From contig NZ_VRTT01000078.1 of NCBI RefSeq assembly GCF_008017805.1, forward strand, positions 1 through 34,441: 34,441 nucleotides of DNA, written 5' to 3'. Numbering within the stretch: position 1 is the first letter of the stretch; each line of letters begins with the position of its first letter. Below are positions 1-8,005 of the stretch, piece after piece. The translations under genes and the position numbers were made by a program. The notes beneath the pieces were generated by a model. The model was given only the letters and a program-made list of their open reading frames with translations, was not told where the DNA came from and made no database searches. The DNA comes from Paenibacillus sp. N3.4. Its GTDB lineage: Bacteria; Bacillota; Bacilli; Paenibacillales; NBRC-103111.

Positions 1-97
1 CCTCACGATGGACACCCTTGCTCTTGGCTAGTGGTTGGTAACTACAAACCCCCACAGTGGACTTTCACCACCTAGTTAATCGCCATGCGTGGCACAC
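1..97 (-). mobile_element. Group II intron, class C-like, 5' end only (runs off the window)
   Basis: Read on the minus strand, the segment begins GTGTGCC at position 97, which fits the GUGYG 5' end of group II introns. It continues with GGTGGTGAAAGTCCAC and GCAAGGGTGTCCATCGTGAG, which are typical of bacterial group II intron domain I. The layout closely follows what I remember of the Oceanobacillus iheyensis class IIC intron (GUGUGCC, GCAUGG, GUGAGAGUCC, GCAAGGGUGUCC). It starts nine bases after a terminator hairpin, which is the usual insertion site of class C introns. The rest of the ribozyme and any reverse transcriptase lie outside the window. Confidence 0.88.
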
Positions 98-106
98 CGT
101 GATAAA

Positions 107-125
107 GCTGACCATAATGGCCAGC
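107..125 (-). terminator. Terminator hairpin of the 134-814 gene; intron target site
   Basis: On the minus strand the RNA forms GCUGGCCA-UUA-UGGUCAGC, a stem of eight pairs including one G-U, followed by UUUAUCAC. It lies directly after the stop codon of the gene at 134-814. The T-rich tail is short because the group II intron starts nine bases further on. Confidence 0.75.
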
Positions 126-133
126 TCAACGCA

Positions 134-814
134 TCAGGTGCTTGAAAGGTGATAATAATTTAGTGAAATCAGCTCTTGCGTTTCCGGATCAAGAAAGAGC
201 TTAATTAATGCTTCTTTTCGTTGGAACACAAGACCATCCTCCGCTACATAATCGGGTTCACCCAGCAAACCTCTGATCTCGCTAACGGTAAGCGATACGC
301 TCTGATCATTGATTTGAATGTGACCCGCTTCGGCAGGTACTTGGACAAAGCTGACATTATTGTTATCAAAGCCAATATTCAAATCCGGATATTCATATGT
401 TATCGCTCCGATGAATTGAGGATCCTGCACCATGGCAGTCGGGTTTCCTTTCTTCACTTCGACCGTCTGCGCATCATCGTAAAGGGAAATCCCCCCCAAA
501 CTGTAGATCGTAGAAATGAATGGAACCAGGTTAGCCTCCTTCGGACTCACATCGATCACCGATTCGCCCTGCGCAGCAAAAGAAGGTGACAGCACTGGGA
601 ATTGTGTGGTTGCAGGCGAAATGGGTGAAAGGTTGACAGCTTTGGGCGATAATGTCCTTTCGGAAGTGCCAACTTGAATATGTGTGATCAAACGAACAGC
701 CGTAATCACCAAAATAATCAATAGCAATAAGAAAAGAGCAATTTCATGAAAGCGGCGTTTACGGGTCACCGCAGCTGCTAACTTTATACCTTTATCACGT
801 ATCATAACGTTCAT
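134..814 (-). CDS. Membrane-anchored extracytoplasmic protein of unknown function
   Basis: I do not recognise this 226-residue protein with certainty. A basic N-terminus (residues 1-24, with KRRFHE) is followed by one hydrophobic segment at about 25-44. The rest appears to be exported: a low-complexity Ser/Pro/Thr linker to about residue 80, then a compact C-terminal part. The end of the protein (about 165-226) has a 'SVSLTVSEIRGLLGEPDYV' stretch and a predicted strand-rich tail. This recalls small Bacillales exported domains with a 'V..LGkPd' pattern such as DUF4309, but that link is weak. The start codon at 814 has an AGGGGG ribosome binding site seven bases upstream. The gene begins 30 bases after the glgD stop codon and may be co-transcribed with it. 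A terminator hairpin follows. Confidence 0.75.
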   Translation of the reverse strand: MNVMIRDKGIKLAAAVTRKRRFHEIALFLLLLIILVITAVRLITHIQVGTSERTLSPKAVNLSPISPATTQFPVLSPSFAAQGESVIDVSPKEANLVPFISTIYSLGGISLYDDAQTVEVKKGNPTAMVQDPQFIGAITYEYPDLNIGFDNNNVSFVQVPAEAGHIQINDQSVSLTVSEIRGLLGEPDYVAEDGLVFQRKEALIKLFLDPETQELISLNYYHLSST

Positions 815-844
815 CCCTAATCCCCCTACTCGCCTATTCCTGGA

Positions 845-1999
845 TTAAATAACATTGCTCTTCTCTGCTACAAGAGGATGGGCATATTGCCCGCGCAAAT
901 CAGCTCCTTGCTCAACGATGACGTGCTTGTCCAGAATAACCTTATCCAGATAGGCACTGGCTTCAATTTCACAATCATGCATAATCACACTGTTTTTGAT
1001 ACTTGCGCCCTTGCTTACCGTAACTCCAGCGAATAATATGCTGTTCTCCACGTACCCTTCAATCCGGCAACCCGGAGCGACGAAAGAGTTGCGAATGAGC
1101 GCTTGATGGTTGCAGGCAATTTCCTGTTCTTCCTCTTTTCGCGTATACACGGACTCCTGGTTAATCATGAATTGCTTCCAACCCTGCGGCTGTAATAGAT
1201 GCATGCTATGAGCGTAATAGCTGTCTATAGAATCCATAATCGCAACATAGCCGTGATTCGCATAGCCTTGTACATGAATATCAGCGAGATGAGCCCAAAT
1301 GACATCCTTGAGGTACGCTTCCTTGCCAGAATTTATACTTCTATCGATCAGTTCAATGAGTAAAGTTCGTGCCATCACCATCGTATCCAAATCGATATTT
1401 TGCGGTGTTACGCTCGGCAGCGCATGATACGTAGAAGCCGCCTTGACGACACGTCCTTGATCATTCATCTCGAGGTTGAAGGCATGGCCAATATGCGCAT
1501 GGTGATCCATTTCGGTCAGATTTTTATAAAGAACCGTAATGTCAGCGCCCGTACTTCGGTGATAATCTACCATATTCTCAAAATTAGAACGATAGACCAC
1601 ACTGCTAGGAGCTATCAAAATGTAAGTTTCATTACAAGATTTCAAGTAATCCAGATGGCTGTGCAAATGAAGGAGGTCTCCATGATCTAATGTTCGTATC
1701 TGATTCGCAGGATCCATCCTCAACGAAACCGGAGGAAGAACAGACAGACCGCCGTTATCGAAAGCATCCAGTCCCCAATTATGTCCATCGCCTACATGCT
1801 CGAGCAGCGAGTTCGCCTTCGGGCTGGAAAGAAGAGCGACTTTCTGTATGCCCGAATTGCTCATGTTGGAAAGCGCGAAATCAACTAAACGATACTTTCC
1901 GGCAAAAGGTACGGCGGCGACACAGCGATTACGCGTAAGCGTTGACAGATCATCCTGCTCGTTCATAAGATTGATCATTCCAAGAACATCTTTCATCAT
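845..1999 (-). CDS. glgD: GlgD-type subunit of glucose-1-phosphate adenylyltransferase
   Basis: This 384-residue protein belongs to the ADP-glucose pyrophosphorylase family and is the GlgD (regulatory or non-catalytic) type. The N-terminus reads INLMNEQDDLSTLTRNR and then PFAGKYRLVDFALSNMSNSGI. A catalytic GlgC would have an intact glycine-rich GGxGxRL loop in the first part, and that loop is missing here. The C-terminal third shows the hexapeptide-like repeats of a left-handed beta-helix (SILFAGVTVSKGASIKNSVIMHDCEI). In Firmicutes GlgD works with GlgC to make ADP-glucose for glycogen synthesis, but no glgC is adjacent. The next gene upstream is an unrelated phosphatase. A GGAGGG site precedes two adjacent ATG codons (1999 and 1996); the second has the better spacing. 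Confidence 0.92.
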   Translation of the reverse strand: MMKDVLGMINLMNEQDDLSTLTRNRCVAAVPFAGKYRLVDFALSNMSNSGIQKVALLSSPKANSLLEHVGDGHNWGLDAFDNGGLSVLPPVSLRMDPANQIRTLDHGDLLHLHSHLDYLKSCNETYILIAPSSVVYRSNFENMVDYHRSTGADITVLYKNLTEMDHHAHIGHAFNLEMNDQGRVVKAASTYHALPSVTPQNIDLDTMVMARTLLIELIDRSINSGKEAYLKDVIWAHLADIHVQGYANHGYVAIMDSIDSYYAHSMHLLQPQGWKQFMINQESVYTRKEEEQEIACNHQALIRNSFVAPGCRIEGYVENSILFAGVTVSKGASIKNSVIMHDCEIEASAYLDKVILDKHVIVEQGADLRGQYAHPLVAEKSNVI

Positions 2000-2228
2000 T
2001 TAACCCTCCTTCAAGTATGTTTCATCGGATTACCCGAAATGAACTCTGGCGCCTGATTACCGCAGGATATTGACGACCAATCACTTTTTTCTCACCGACA
2101 ACGGTAATTTCAGAGCTTCCCGGCTCTGTTGGATTCATACTCCTTATTACACTGCTTTGCGATTATTGAAACAAAAAGACATCCAAATTTATACCCTGAT
2201 GGGAAAAATTTAGACGCCTCTTGTTGTT

Positions 2229-3362
2229 TTATGTTGTTATCATAACCAAACACATATCATCTTTCGGAGAACCGCTTTTGGCGAAAGGATAAATGCGTTC
2301 GATCAAGCCGTCTGGATCATGATCCGGCGCAGCCTTTAAGCTTCTAATGATCTTATCGATTCCCTCTTCCTGATCATCGTCTAACCATTCCGACAAACCG
2401 TCGGTATACATCACAATCCGAGCGTGCTCCTTATAGGGAATAATTCCTTTGGTAATCTCAATTTCTTCAAAAAAACCAAGTGCGCAGCAGCCCTCTTTCA
2501 TCAGTTTAACGTCCCCATCAAGAAGTGCGATACCTGCAGGATGTCCCGCATTCACATACTCAATTGTGCGATGCTCCGTATCAAGCACCATATAAATCGC
2601 TGTAAAATAATAGTTAATCAAGTTGTCCGAATTATGCAATTGGTTCATTCGCCCATTCAACTCACGAATTACACCTTCAGGACTACATATGCTTGTAATC
2701 GTGTCTTTCAAAGCGGAGTAAATATACATACAGACTAAGGAAGATGAAATACCGTGTCCCATCATATCCAGTAAAATAATCCCGTATCGATTCGATCCAA
2801 TCGGATACCAAGCATAGAAATCACCCGCTAATTCGGAGGACGGCTTGTAGACCGCCGAGATTTCGATCTGCTCATCTTTAAAAGGATTGCTCAGCACGCT
2901 GAGTTGGACCTGTTTTGCCAGATCAAGCTCGTACTTAATCCGCTTATCCCGTTCTTTATGCCAGTCTTTCTCGAATTTCAAGCGGAGCGTAGAACGAATA
3001 CGAGCGAGCAGCTCGACTTTATTAATCGGCTTCATCACATAATCCAGTGCTCCTGCATCCAGTGCTTCAGCCAGCTTATTGGAATCTCCCATTGCCGTGA
3101 CAAAGATAATGGGAATATCTCGGAAGCGTTCATGGGCTTGCACCGTTCGACAGGCTTCCACCCCATCAATTTCCGGCATCATCATATCCATAAGAATGAG
3201 ATCTATGGGTACCTCGACCGTGCTCGGGGAATCCATATCCAATAATTGGTATAACTCTCTGGCTGACGAAACCATGATTAAGTCGGTGTAACCGGCTTTG
3301 AATAAAATTTTCTCAATGATCAGCAGGTTCGTTGCATTATCATCTACAATTACAATACTCAT
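2229..3362 (-). CDS. Response regulator with SpoIIE/RsbU-type PP2C phosphatase output
   Basis: This 377-residue cytoplasmic protein has two domains. Residues 1-125 are a receiver domain with the acidic pair D7-D8, phospho-acceptor D59 (in LILMDMMMP), T89 and K111. After a helical linker (about 126-158), residues 160-377 form a SpoIIE-type PP2C Ser/Thr phosphatase with metal-binding motifs GDFY (180-183), DMMGHG (199-204), YTDGLSEW (around 321) and KDD (367-369). Proteins of this layout dephosphorylate an anti-anti-sigma factor (STAS protein) in partner-switching systems of the sigma-B type. No STAS, anti-sigma or sensor-kinase gene lies beside it in this window. It is transcribed away from ytxH. 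A GAAAGGGG ribosome binding site precedes the ATG at 3362. Confidence 0.92.
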   Translation of the reverse strand: MSIVIVDDNATNLLIIEKILFKAGYTDLIMVSSARELYQLLDMDSPSTVEVPIDLILMDMMMPEIDGVEACRTVQAHERFRDIPIIFVTAMGDSNKLAEALDAGALDYVMKPINKVELLARIRSTLRLKFEKDWHKERDKRIKYELDLAKQVQLSVLSNPFKDEQIEISAVYKPSSELAGDFYAWYPIGSNRYGIILLDMMGHGISSSLVCMYIYSALKDTITSICSPEGVIRELNGRMNQLHNSDNLINYYFTAIYMVLDTEHRTIEYVNAGHPAGIALLDGDVKLMKEGCCALGFFEEIEITKGIIPYKEHARIVMYTDGLSEWLDDDQEEGIDKIIRSLKAAPDHDPDGLIERIYPFAKSGSPKDDMCLVMITT

Positions 3363-3561
3363 ACCTTCAACCCCTTTCGGGTAACGTTAACGGAATCAAA
3401 CCCTCACCGTAGTTTATCATAATTTATACGTTAAGTTATTGGGGTTTCTTATATGTACTACCCGCTTGAGCAAAATTCAATCACTATGTTCAGTCCCTTC
3501 ACAAATCAGGACGAAAAAACGCGATTACTTAGTGAAAGGAAAATAAAACAGACAAATACTT

Positions 3562-3587
3562 GTTTCAGTATGAGCGCATACGGTTAT
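3562..3587 (+). promoter_or_regulatory. Candidate sigma-B-type promoter for ytxH
   Basis: GTTTCA (3562-3567) and GGTTAT (3582-3587) are separated by 14 bases. This is one or two mismatches from the Bacillus sigma-B consensus (GTTTAA, 12-15 bases, GGGTAT). It lies about 55 bases before the ytxH ATG. A sigma-A reading (TTGTTT / TATAAC) would need a poor 19-base spacer. YtxH-family genes in Bacillus subtilis are known members of the general stress regulon. Confidence 0.45.
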
Positions 3588-3641
3588 AACCTACTAAGAC
3601 GCCAACACCACTATAACACCAAATAGAAGGAGAGATGACTT

Positions 3642-3995
3642 ATGAGTGAAACAGTCGGAACCAACAAAAGCGGACTATTACTAGGTTTAATAATTGGAGG
3701 TGCTGTAGGAGCCATTACCTCGTTATTATTAGCCCCTAAATCTGGATTGGAATTGCGAGAGGATTTATCCAATACGTATCGCACACTCAATGATAAAACA
3801 AGTCAACTCGCTTCAGCGGTAGGACAAAAAACACAGGAAGTTGCCTCAACGATTAGTGAAAAAACGCAAGATATCGCAAGTAGCGTTAGCGATCATGCTG
3901 CTGATATTGTGGATAAAGCCAAAGAAAGCAAACAGCTCGTAGCTGAATCCTTGCAGGCTGCTAAAGATAACTTCCAAAATGATCCATCCAACTAA
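3642..3995 (+). CDS. YtxH-family general stress protein
   Basis: This 117-residue protein starts with a glycine-rich membrane-seeking segment (about 11-31, LLLGLIIGGAVGAITSLLLA) followed by PKSGLELRE, the hallmark of the YtxH family. Residues 45-110 form a polar, mostly helical tail with repeated 'SEKTQDIASSVSDHAADI'-like heptads, resembling late-embryogenesis-abundant proteins. Family members in Bacillus are induced by stress, and their biochemical role is not settled. The start has an AAGGAG site nine bases upstream. The next gene follows 34 bases later on the same strand, so the two probably form an operon. Confidence 0.9.
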   Translation: MSETVGTNKSGLLLGLIIGGAVGAITSLLLAPKSGLELREDLSNTYRTLNDKTSQLASAVGQKTQEVASTISEKTQDIASSVSDHAADIVDKAKESKQLVAESLQAAKDNFQNDPSN

Positions 3996-4029
3996 CATGC
4001 CCGTGCTGCTTGAAAGGAGCTGAGCGATT

Positions 4030-4470
4030 ATGGACCAACATACACTGCATCAGAAATTCACAGAACTAGGCTTAGAGCGGGTTGCATATACGGAGAAATC
4101 GACATATACATTAAATATTTATAACGAAGCCACGTCTGCTTCCTACCCTCTCACGTTAACCACACTCACCACTGAGCAGGGGGAAACAACCGTACATTTC
4201 GATGAAGCCGATTTTCAAGAGAATAAATTCGTCCCTCTTCAAGTTCGAAGAGCCGCTCTGGATAAGCTCATTGAGTTAGAGCGATTCTGCAATGGGTCCG
4301 ACGCGCCAAATAGACCTAATGGATCCAGCAGCAAATCCCTGGATGAAGCTAATAACAGCTCCATGGCACAGGACTTGGGTGAGATCAAGAAGCTCGGGAA
4401 CGAAATGAAGCATATGAAAACAAATAGTGAGCTATTGGAACAGAACATGATTCCTGATCCAATCCAGTAG
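4030..4470 (+). CDS. Hypothetical protein, probable ytxH operon partner
   Basis: I do not recognise this 146-residue soluble protein. The first 85 residues look strand-rich (STYTLNIYNEAT, SYPLTLTTLTTEQGETTVHF) and end in a helix, VRRAALDKLIELERF. Residues 88-146 are polar and probably disordered, with a short helical stretch (EIKKLGNEMKHMK). It has no signal peptide or membrane segment. The ATG has an AAAGGAG ribosome binding site ten bases upstream. The closeness to ytxH suggests shared expression under stress; that is inference from position alone. Confidence 0.75.
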   Translation: MDQHTLHQKFTELGLERVAYTEKSTYTLNIYNEATSASYPLTLTTLTTEQGETTVHFDEADFQENKFVPLQVRRAALDKLIELERFCNGSDAPNRPNGSSSKSLDEANNSSMAQDLGEIKKLGNEMKHMKTNSELLEQNMIPDPIQ

Positions 4471-4501
4471 GACTAAGCTTGTCTGCTCATTAAAGCATAG
4501 A

Positions 4502-4540
4502 AGCCTCCGATTTCACATTATGAATGTGAGATCGGAGGCT
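4502..4540. terminator. Bidirectional terminator between the 4030 gene and dgoD
   Basis: AGCCTCCGAT plus TTCACATT pairs with AATGTGAG plus ATCGGAGGCT around an ATG loop. The stem has 18 positions with one G-U pair (plus-strand reading) or one A-C mismatch (minus-strand reading). It separates converging genes. The T-tracts on both sides are weak. Confidence 0.8.
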
Positions 4541-4567
4541 ATTCCTTCATAATCACTGGATGCTACA

Positions 4568-5716
4568 TTACCATTCCGCTACCGTACCATCTACCTGACG
4601 CCATACGGGATTTTTCCATTGGTGTCCGATAGCAGCCATTTCTCTCACTTTTTCTTCATTTATTTCGATACCCAGACCCGGACCGGTTAAATTGGCGACA
4701 AAACCTTCTTCATACTTGAATACAGATGGATCTTGCAAATAATCCAGTAAATCGCTGCCTTGATTATAATGGATTCCCAAGCTTTGCTCCTGAATGAACG
4801 CATTCGGAGAGCATATATCGAGCTGCAGGCAGGAAGCTAACGCAATCGGTCCTAAAGGACAATGCGGAGCAATGGCAATGTCATAAGCTTCCGCCATGGC
4901 GGCAATTTTACGTGTTTCCAGAATACCTCCCGCATGTGAAAGATCCGGTTGGATAATATCTACGATGCCTTGGGCAAGTAGTTCCTTAAAGCCCCAGCGC
5001 GTGTACATCCGTTCACCCGTTGCAATGGGACACGACGTATAGCGGGCAATCTCTTTAAGCGCTTCATTATTTTCCGGCAAAACAGGCTCTTCAATGAACA
5101 TAGGCCGATATGGCTCTAGTTCCTTGACGATGATTTTGGCCATCGACTTATGTACGCGGCCATGAAAATCGATGCCGATACCTACGTCTTTACCGACTGC
5201 TTCCCGTACAGCGGCAATGCGGGCAATGGCTTCATCCACTTTGGAGATGGAATCGATATAGTGCATTTCTTCGGTGGCATTCATCTTCACCGCTGTAAAC
5301 CCAGCTTCTACTTGCAACCTAGCCGCTTGCCCCACATCGCTCGGACGGTCTCCGCCGATCCACGAATACACGCGCGTCTTGTCGCGGCAGGCGCCGCCGA
5401 GTAGATCATAGACAGGGGCATTGTAAAATTTCCCTTTGATATCCCAAAGCGCCTGCTCAATACCTGAAATTGCGCTGGTCAGAATCGGTCCTCCCCGATA
5501 AAAGCCGCCGCGGTAAAGCACTTGAAACATATCCTCGATACGCATCGGATCTTTACCGATGATATGTTCGCTCATTTCCATCACGGCAGCCGCTACTGTA
5601 TCCGCCTTGCCTTCCACGACAGGCTCGCCCCAGCCGGTAATGCCTTCATCGGTTTCGACTTTCAGAAACAACCATCTTGGCGGCACTTTGAACAGTTCCA
5701 ACTTCGTAATTTTCAC
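4568..5716 (-). CDS. dgoD: D-galactonate dehydratase (enolase superfamily)
   Basis: This 382-residue enzyme converts D-galactonate to 2-keto-3-deoxygalactonate. It can be aligned nearly end to end with E. coli DgoD as I remember it, and the catalytic residues fall at the same numbers: metal ligands D183, E209 and E235, with H185 and H285 as acid/base residues (motifs IDFHGRV, FIEEPV, ATGERM, APHCPLGP). N-terminal capping-domain motifs PPRWLFLKVETDEG and RGGFYRGGP are also intact. The start is a GTG at 5716 with a GGGAGG site ten bases upstream, 16 bases after the aldolase gene. It is the last gene of the operon and is followed by a terminator. Specificity for galactonate rather than another aldonate is inferred from similarity. 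Confidence 0.95.
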   Translation of the reverse strand: MKITKLELFKVPPRWLFLKVETDEGITGWGEPVVEGKADTVAAAVMEMSEHIIGKDPMRIEDMFQVLYRGGFYRGGPILTSAISGIEQALWDIKGKFYNAPVYDLLGGACRDKTRVYSWIGGDRPSDVGQAARLQVEAGFTAVKMNATEEMHYIDSISKVDEAIARIAAVREAVGKDVGIGIDFHGRVHKSMAKIIVKELEPYRPMFIEEPVLPENNEALKEIARYTSCPIATGERMYTRWGFKELLAQGIVDIIQPDLSHAGGILETRKIAAMAEAYDIAIAPHCPLGPIALASCLQLDICSPNAFIQEQSLGIHYNQGSDLLDYLQDPSVFKYEEGFVANLTGPGLGIEINEEKVREMAAIGHQWKNPVWRQVDGTVAEW

Positions 5717-5732
5717 GAATCATCGTCCTCCC

Positions 5733-6371
5733 CTATTTCTTTGCTTGGTGAACAGCTGCCATCAGCTGTTCGGCATATGTCTGAATAGCCGTGTAGTTAC
5801 CCTGCTGCATGGCGCTGAGCGAGATTAAGCTTCCTCCGATACCAATCGAGGTGGCGCCTGCTTCCAAATAAGACGCAGCGTTATCCTTCGTGATCCCTCC
5901 AACCGCCAGCATCTCCACATCCCCTAGCGGCCCTCGCAGCTCCTTGATATAAGAAGGACCTAAGACAGAGCAGGGAAATATTTTAACAATCGGGGCTCCG
6001 TAATGAACGGCTTGAACAATCTCCGTCGGTGTTAACGCTCCGGGCATAGGCAGCACTTGACGGGCTAATGCTTCTTCGATCGTGCCTTGATCCACATTCG
6101 GTGAGATCAGAAATTGTGCGCCTGCCTGAATCGCTTCACGGGCTTGATTCTTATTCAGCACCGTCCCTGCACCAATCTGCATGCGTCCTTCATAACGCGC
6201 CCGCATCTCATGAATAATAGGCAGGGCACCAGGCGTATTAAGCGTCACTTCCGCAAAATGAATGCCACTCGCAGCAAGCGTTTCAAAGAGCGGCTTGGCT
6301 TGCTCTTGCTGAATTCCCCGGATAATGGCGATAACTTTTGAAGCTTTCAGTTTCAGCAATACATTCTGCAC
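5733..6371 (-). CDS. eda: 2-keto-3-deoxy-6-phospho-gluconate/galactonate aldolase
   Basis: This 212-residue class I aldolase of the KDPG/KDPGal family cleaves a 2-keto-3-deoxy-6-phospho sugar acid to pyruvate and glyceraldehyde 3-phosphate. The Schiff-base lysine is K130 (PIVKIFPCS) and the general acid/base glutamate is E41 (AEVTLNTPGA). A GTPG-like phosphate loop region (IGAGTVLNK, around 67-74) and the C-terminal AVGGI segment are intact. Lying directly before dgoD, it most likely acts as the DgoA-type KDPGal aldolase, although the fold alone does not separate KDPG from KDPGal. The start is a GTG at 6371 with an AAGGAGG site somewhat far (12 bases) upstream. It begins 17 bases after the yesN-type gene. 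Confidence 0.93.
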   Translation of the reverse strand: MQNVLLKLKASKVIAIIRGIQQEQAKPLFETLAASGIHFAEVTLNTPGALPIIHEMRARYEGRMQIGAGTVLNKNQAREAIQAGAQFLISPNVDQGTIEEALARQVLPMPGALTPTEIVQAVHYGAPIVKIFPCSVLGPSYIKELRGPLGDVEMLAVGGITKDNAASYLEAGATSIGIGGSLISLSAMQQGNYTAIQTYAEQLMAAVHQAKK

Positions 6372-6388
6372 AGCACTGTTTCCCCTCC

Positions 6389-8005
6389 TTATGTGTAATG
6401 ATCGCGATATTCTTGTGGCGTCATGCCGTAATGCTTCTTGAAGGCATGGTTAAACGAATGCGGTCGCTGATACCCAAGCTGCGTAGCAATTTCATATATT
6501 TTATCGGGACCATTCTTAAGCAAATATACCGCTCTATCCATACGCGTCTGATTGACGTAATCGCTCAAATTTTCACCGGTTTCCAGCTTGTAAATTTTGG
6601 ATACATACACTGGATGTAAAAATACATGATCAGCAATGGACTGTAAAGAGACATCGCTGGCCAGATGCTGATCAATGAACGAGCGAATATCGTTAATCAG
6701 CGTCACCCGACTGTCCTTTCGCTCTTGGTCCATATCTTCCTTCATCCGTTGTAAGGAGCGATTAGACCATTCTCGCAGTTGGTTAACCGTACGAAAAGGA
6801 ATGCCTTCTGTCATTCTGTTATAGTCGTCGCCAATGAGTTGATGCAGCTGACGTCCATTTTTATGGGCAATATAAGCAAAAGCCGATGCAACGGAGAAAT
6901 AGATTTCCAGCAAATGCTCCTGAGATTCGGAAAACCGCTTTTCCATTTCATCGAAAATCCGTGAAAGCTTCTCCTCCGTATCCTCCCAACGCGCAGCTTC
7001 CAGTAAGTGATTGAGTGTCGGCGGCTCATACAATCTTTGTAAGGCTGAGAGCTCGGTATGCACAGACTCTTCCCCAAGCCGCATGAACAGCTCATGTTCG
7101 CTGCCTATACGTTTGCGAAACGTGCTCAGCGAAGCATTGTACATGGTATTGAGTTCCTCAGGAAATTGCCCCCAGGTGCTGAGGAGGATAGAGATTTTGC
7201 CCTTCAAGTAGGTGTTCACAGCCGATTGCAGCACCGAAGCTGTCCGTTCGAGCCAAGCCATATCTCCCTTCTCCGGCGTTTCTTGCTTGTGCTTCATGAC
7301 GAAAACCAAGTAATCGTGGGCATCCTTCGTATGCCAGCTGTCCAATTTCTCAGCGAATAATTCCTCCACCATATTACTTATCGCATATTCCATTAACGAC
7401 AATCGCCCTGTATCATATTCCAGAAAATCAGATTCCAAGCGAATCATCATAAAAACAAATTCTTGCTTATAGTAATCGGGAAGCTCCAGCATTTGCATTT
7501 TGTTACGAAGCGACAGCTCCGATACATGTTGTCCTTGTAAGAGATCTTGAAGCAGATTCCCTCGGAGCAACGGGAGATTCTCTTTGAAGGTATACGTCAA
7601 CCGCTGCGCGGAAAAGACAGTTTCCCATTCCTTTTGCAGCTTATCCATTACGCGTTTGACAGTTGCCAGCAAATCTTGTTCTGTAACAGGTTTGAGCAAA
7701 TAATCTTCCGTTCCTTGGAGAATGGCTTCTTTGGCATAATTGAAATCCGAGTAGCCCGACAAGAGGATACATTTCGTTTTTGCCCAGCGCCGATTAATCT
7801 CAGCAATCAACTGCAGGCCCGAAATACCTGGCATCTGAATATCCGTGATGACAATATTTACAGACAACTGTTCAAGCAGCTCCAACGCTTCCTTACCGGA
7901 ATATGCCTTATACACCTGCTCAATCCCTAAGGAAGCCCAGTCAATCGTGGCATAAAGCCGATCCACCACGTGCGCTTCATCATCGACAATTAACAGTTGA
8001 ATCAT
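6389..8005 (-). CDS. YesN-type response regulator, AraC-family DNA-binding
   Basis: This 538-residue regulator has a receiver domain at 1-120 (acidic pair D8-D9, phospho-acceptor D55 in IVITDIQMPG, lysine in LLKPV), a long helical middle region of the type common in Paenibacillus YesN proteins, and two AraC-type helix-turn-helix motifs in the last 100 residues (DVSLQSIADHVFLHPVYVSK and KIYEIATQLGYQRPHSFNHA). I place the start at 8005, not at the ATG 51 bases upstream. There MIQLLIVDDE begins, an AGGGGG site lies eight bases before it, and the ATG overlaps the kinase stop as ATGA. It is the partner of the adjacent kinase and probably activates the transporter and galactonate genes of this operon. 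Confidence 0.93.
   Translation of the reverse strand: MIQLLIVDDEAHVVDRLYATIDWASLGIEQVYKAYSGKEALELLEQLSVNIVITDIQMPGISGLQLIAEINRRWAKTKCILLSGYSDFNYAKEAILQGTEDYLLKPVTEQDLLATVKRVMDKLQKEWETVFSAQRLTYTFKENLPLLRGNLLQDLLQGQHVSELSLRNKMQMLELPDYYKQEFVFMMIRLESDFLEYDTGRLSLMEYAISNMVEELFAEKLDSWHTKDAHDYLVFVMKHKQETPEKGDMAWLERTASVLQSAVNTYLKGKISILLSTWGQFPEELNTMYNASLSTFRKRIGSEHELFMRLGEESVHTELSALQRLYEPPTLNHLLEAARWEDTEEKLSRIFDEMEKRFSESQEHLLEIYFSVASAFAYIAHKNGRQLHQLIGDDYNRMTEGIPFRTVNQLREWSNRSLQRMKEDMDQERKDSRVTLINDIRSFIDQHLASDVSLQSIADHVFLHPVYVSKIYKLETGENLSDYVNQTRMDRAVYLLKNGPDKIYEIATQLGYQRPHSFNHAFKKHYGMTPQEYRDHYT

Noticed and set aside
3381..3392. GTTAACGTTAC-like palindrome upstream of the phosphatase gene as another LacI operator
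   Set aside because: It lacks the TTAAACGTTTAA core and the TAGTTA/TAACTA arms, and the gene has no link to sugar use.
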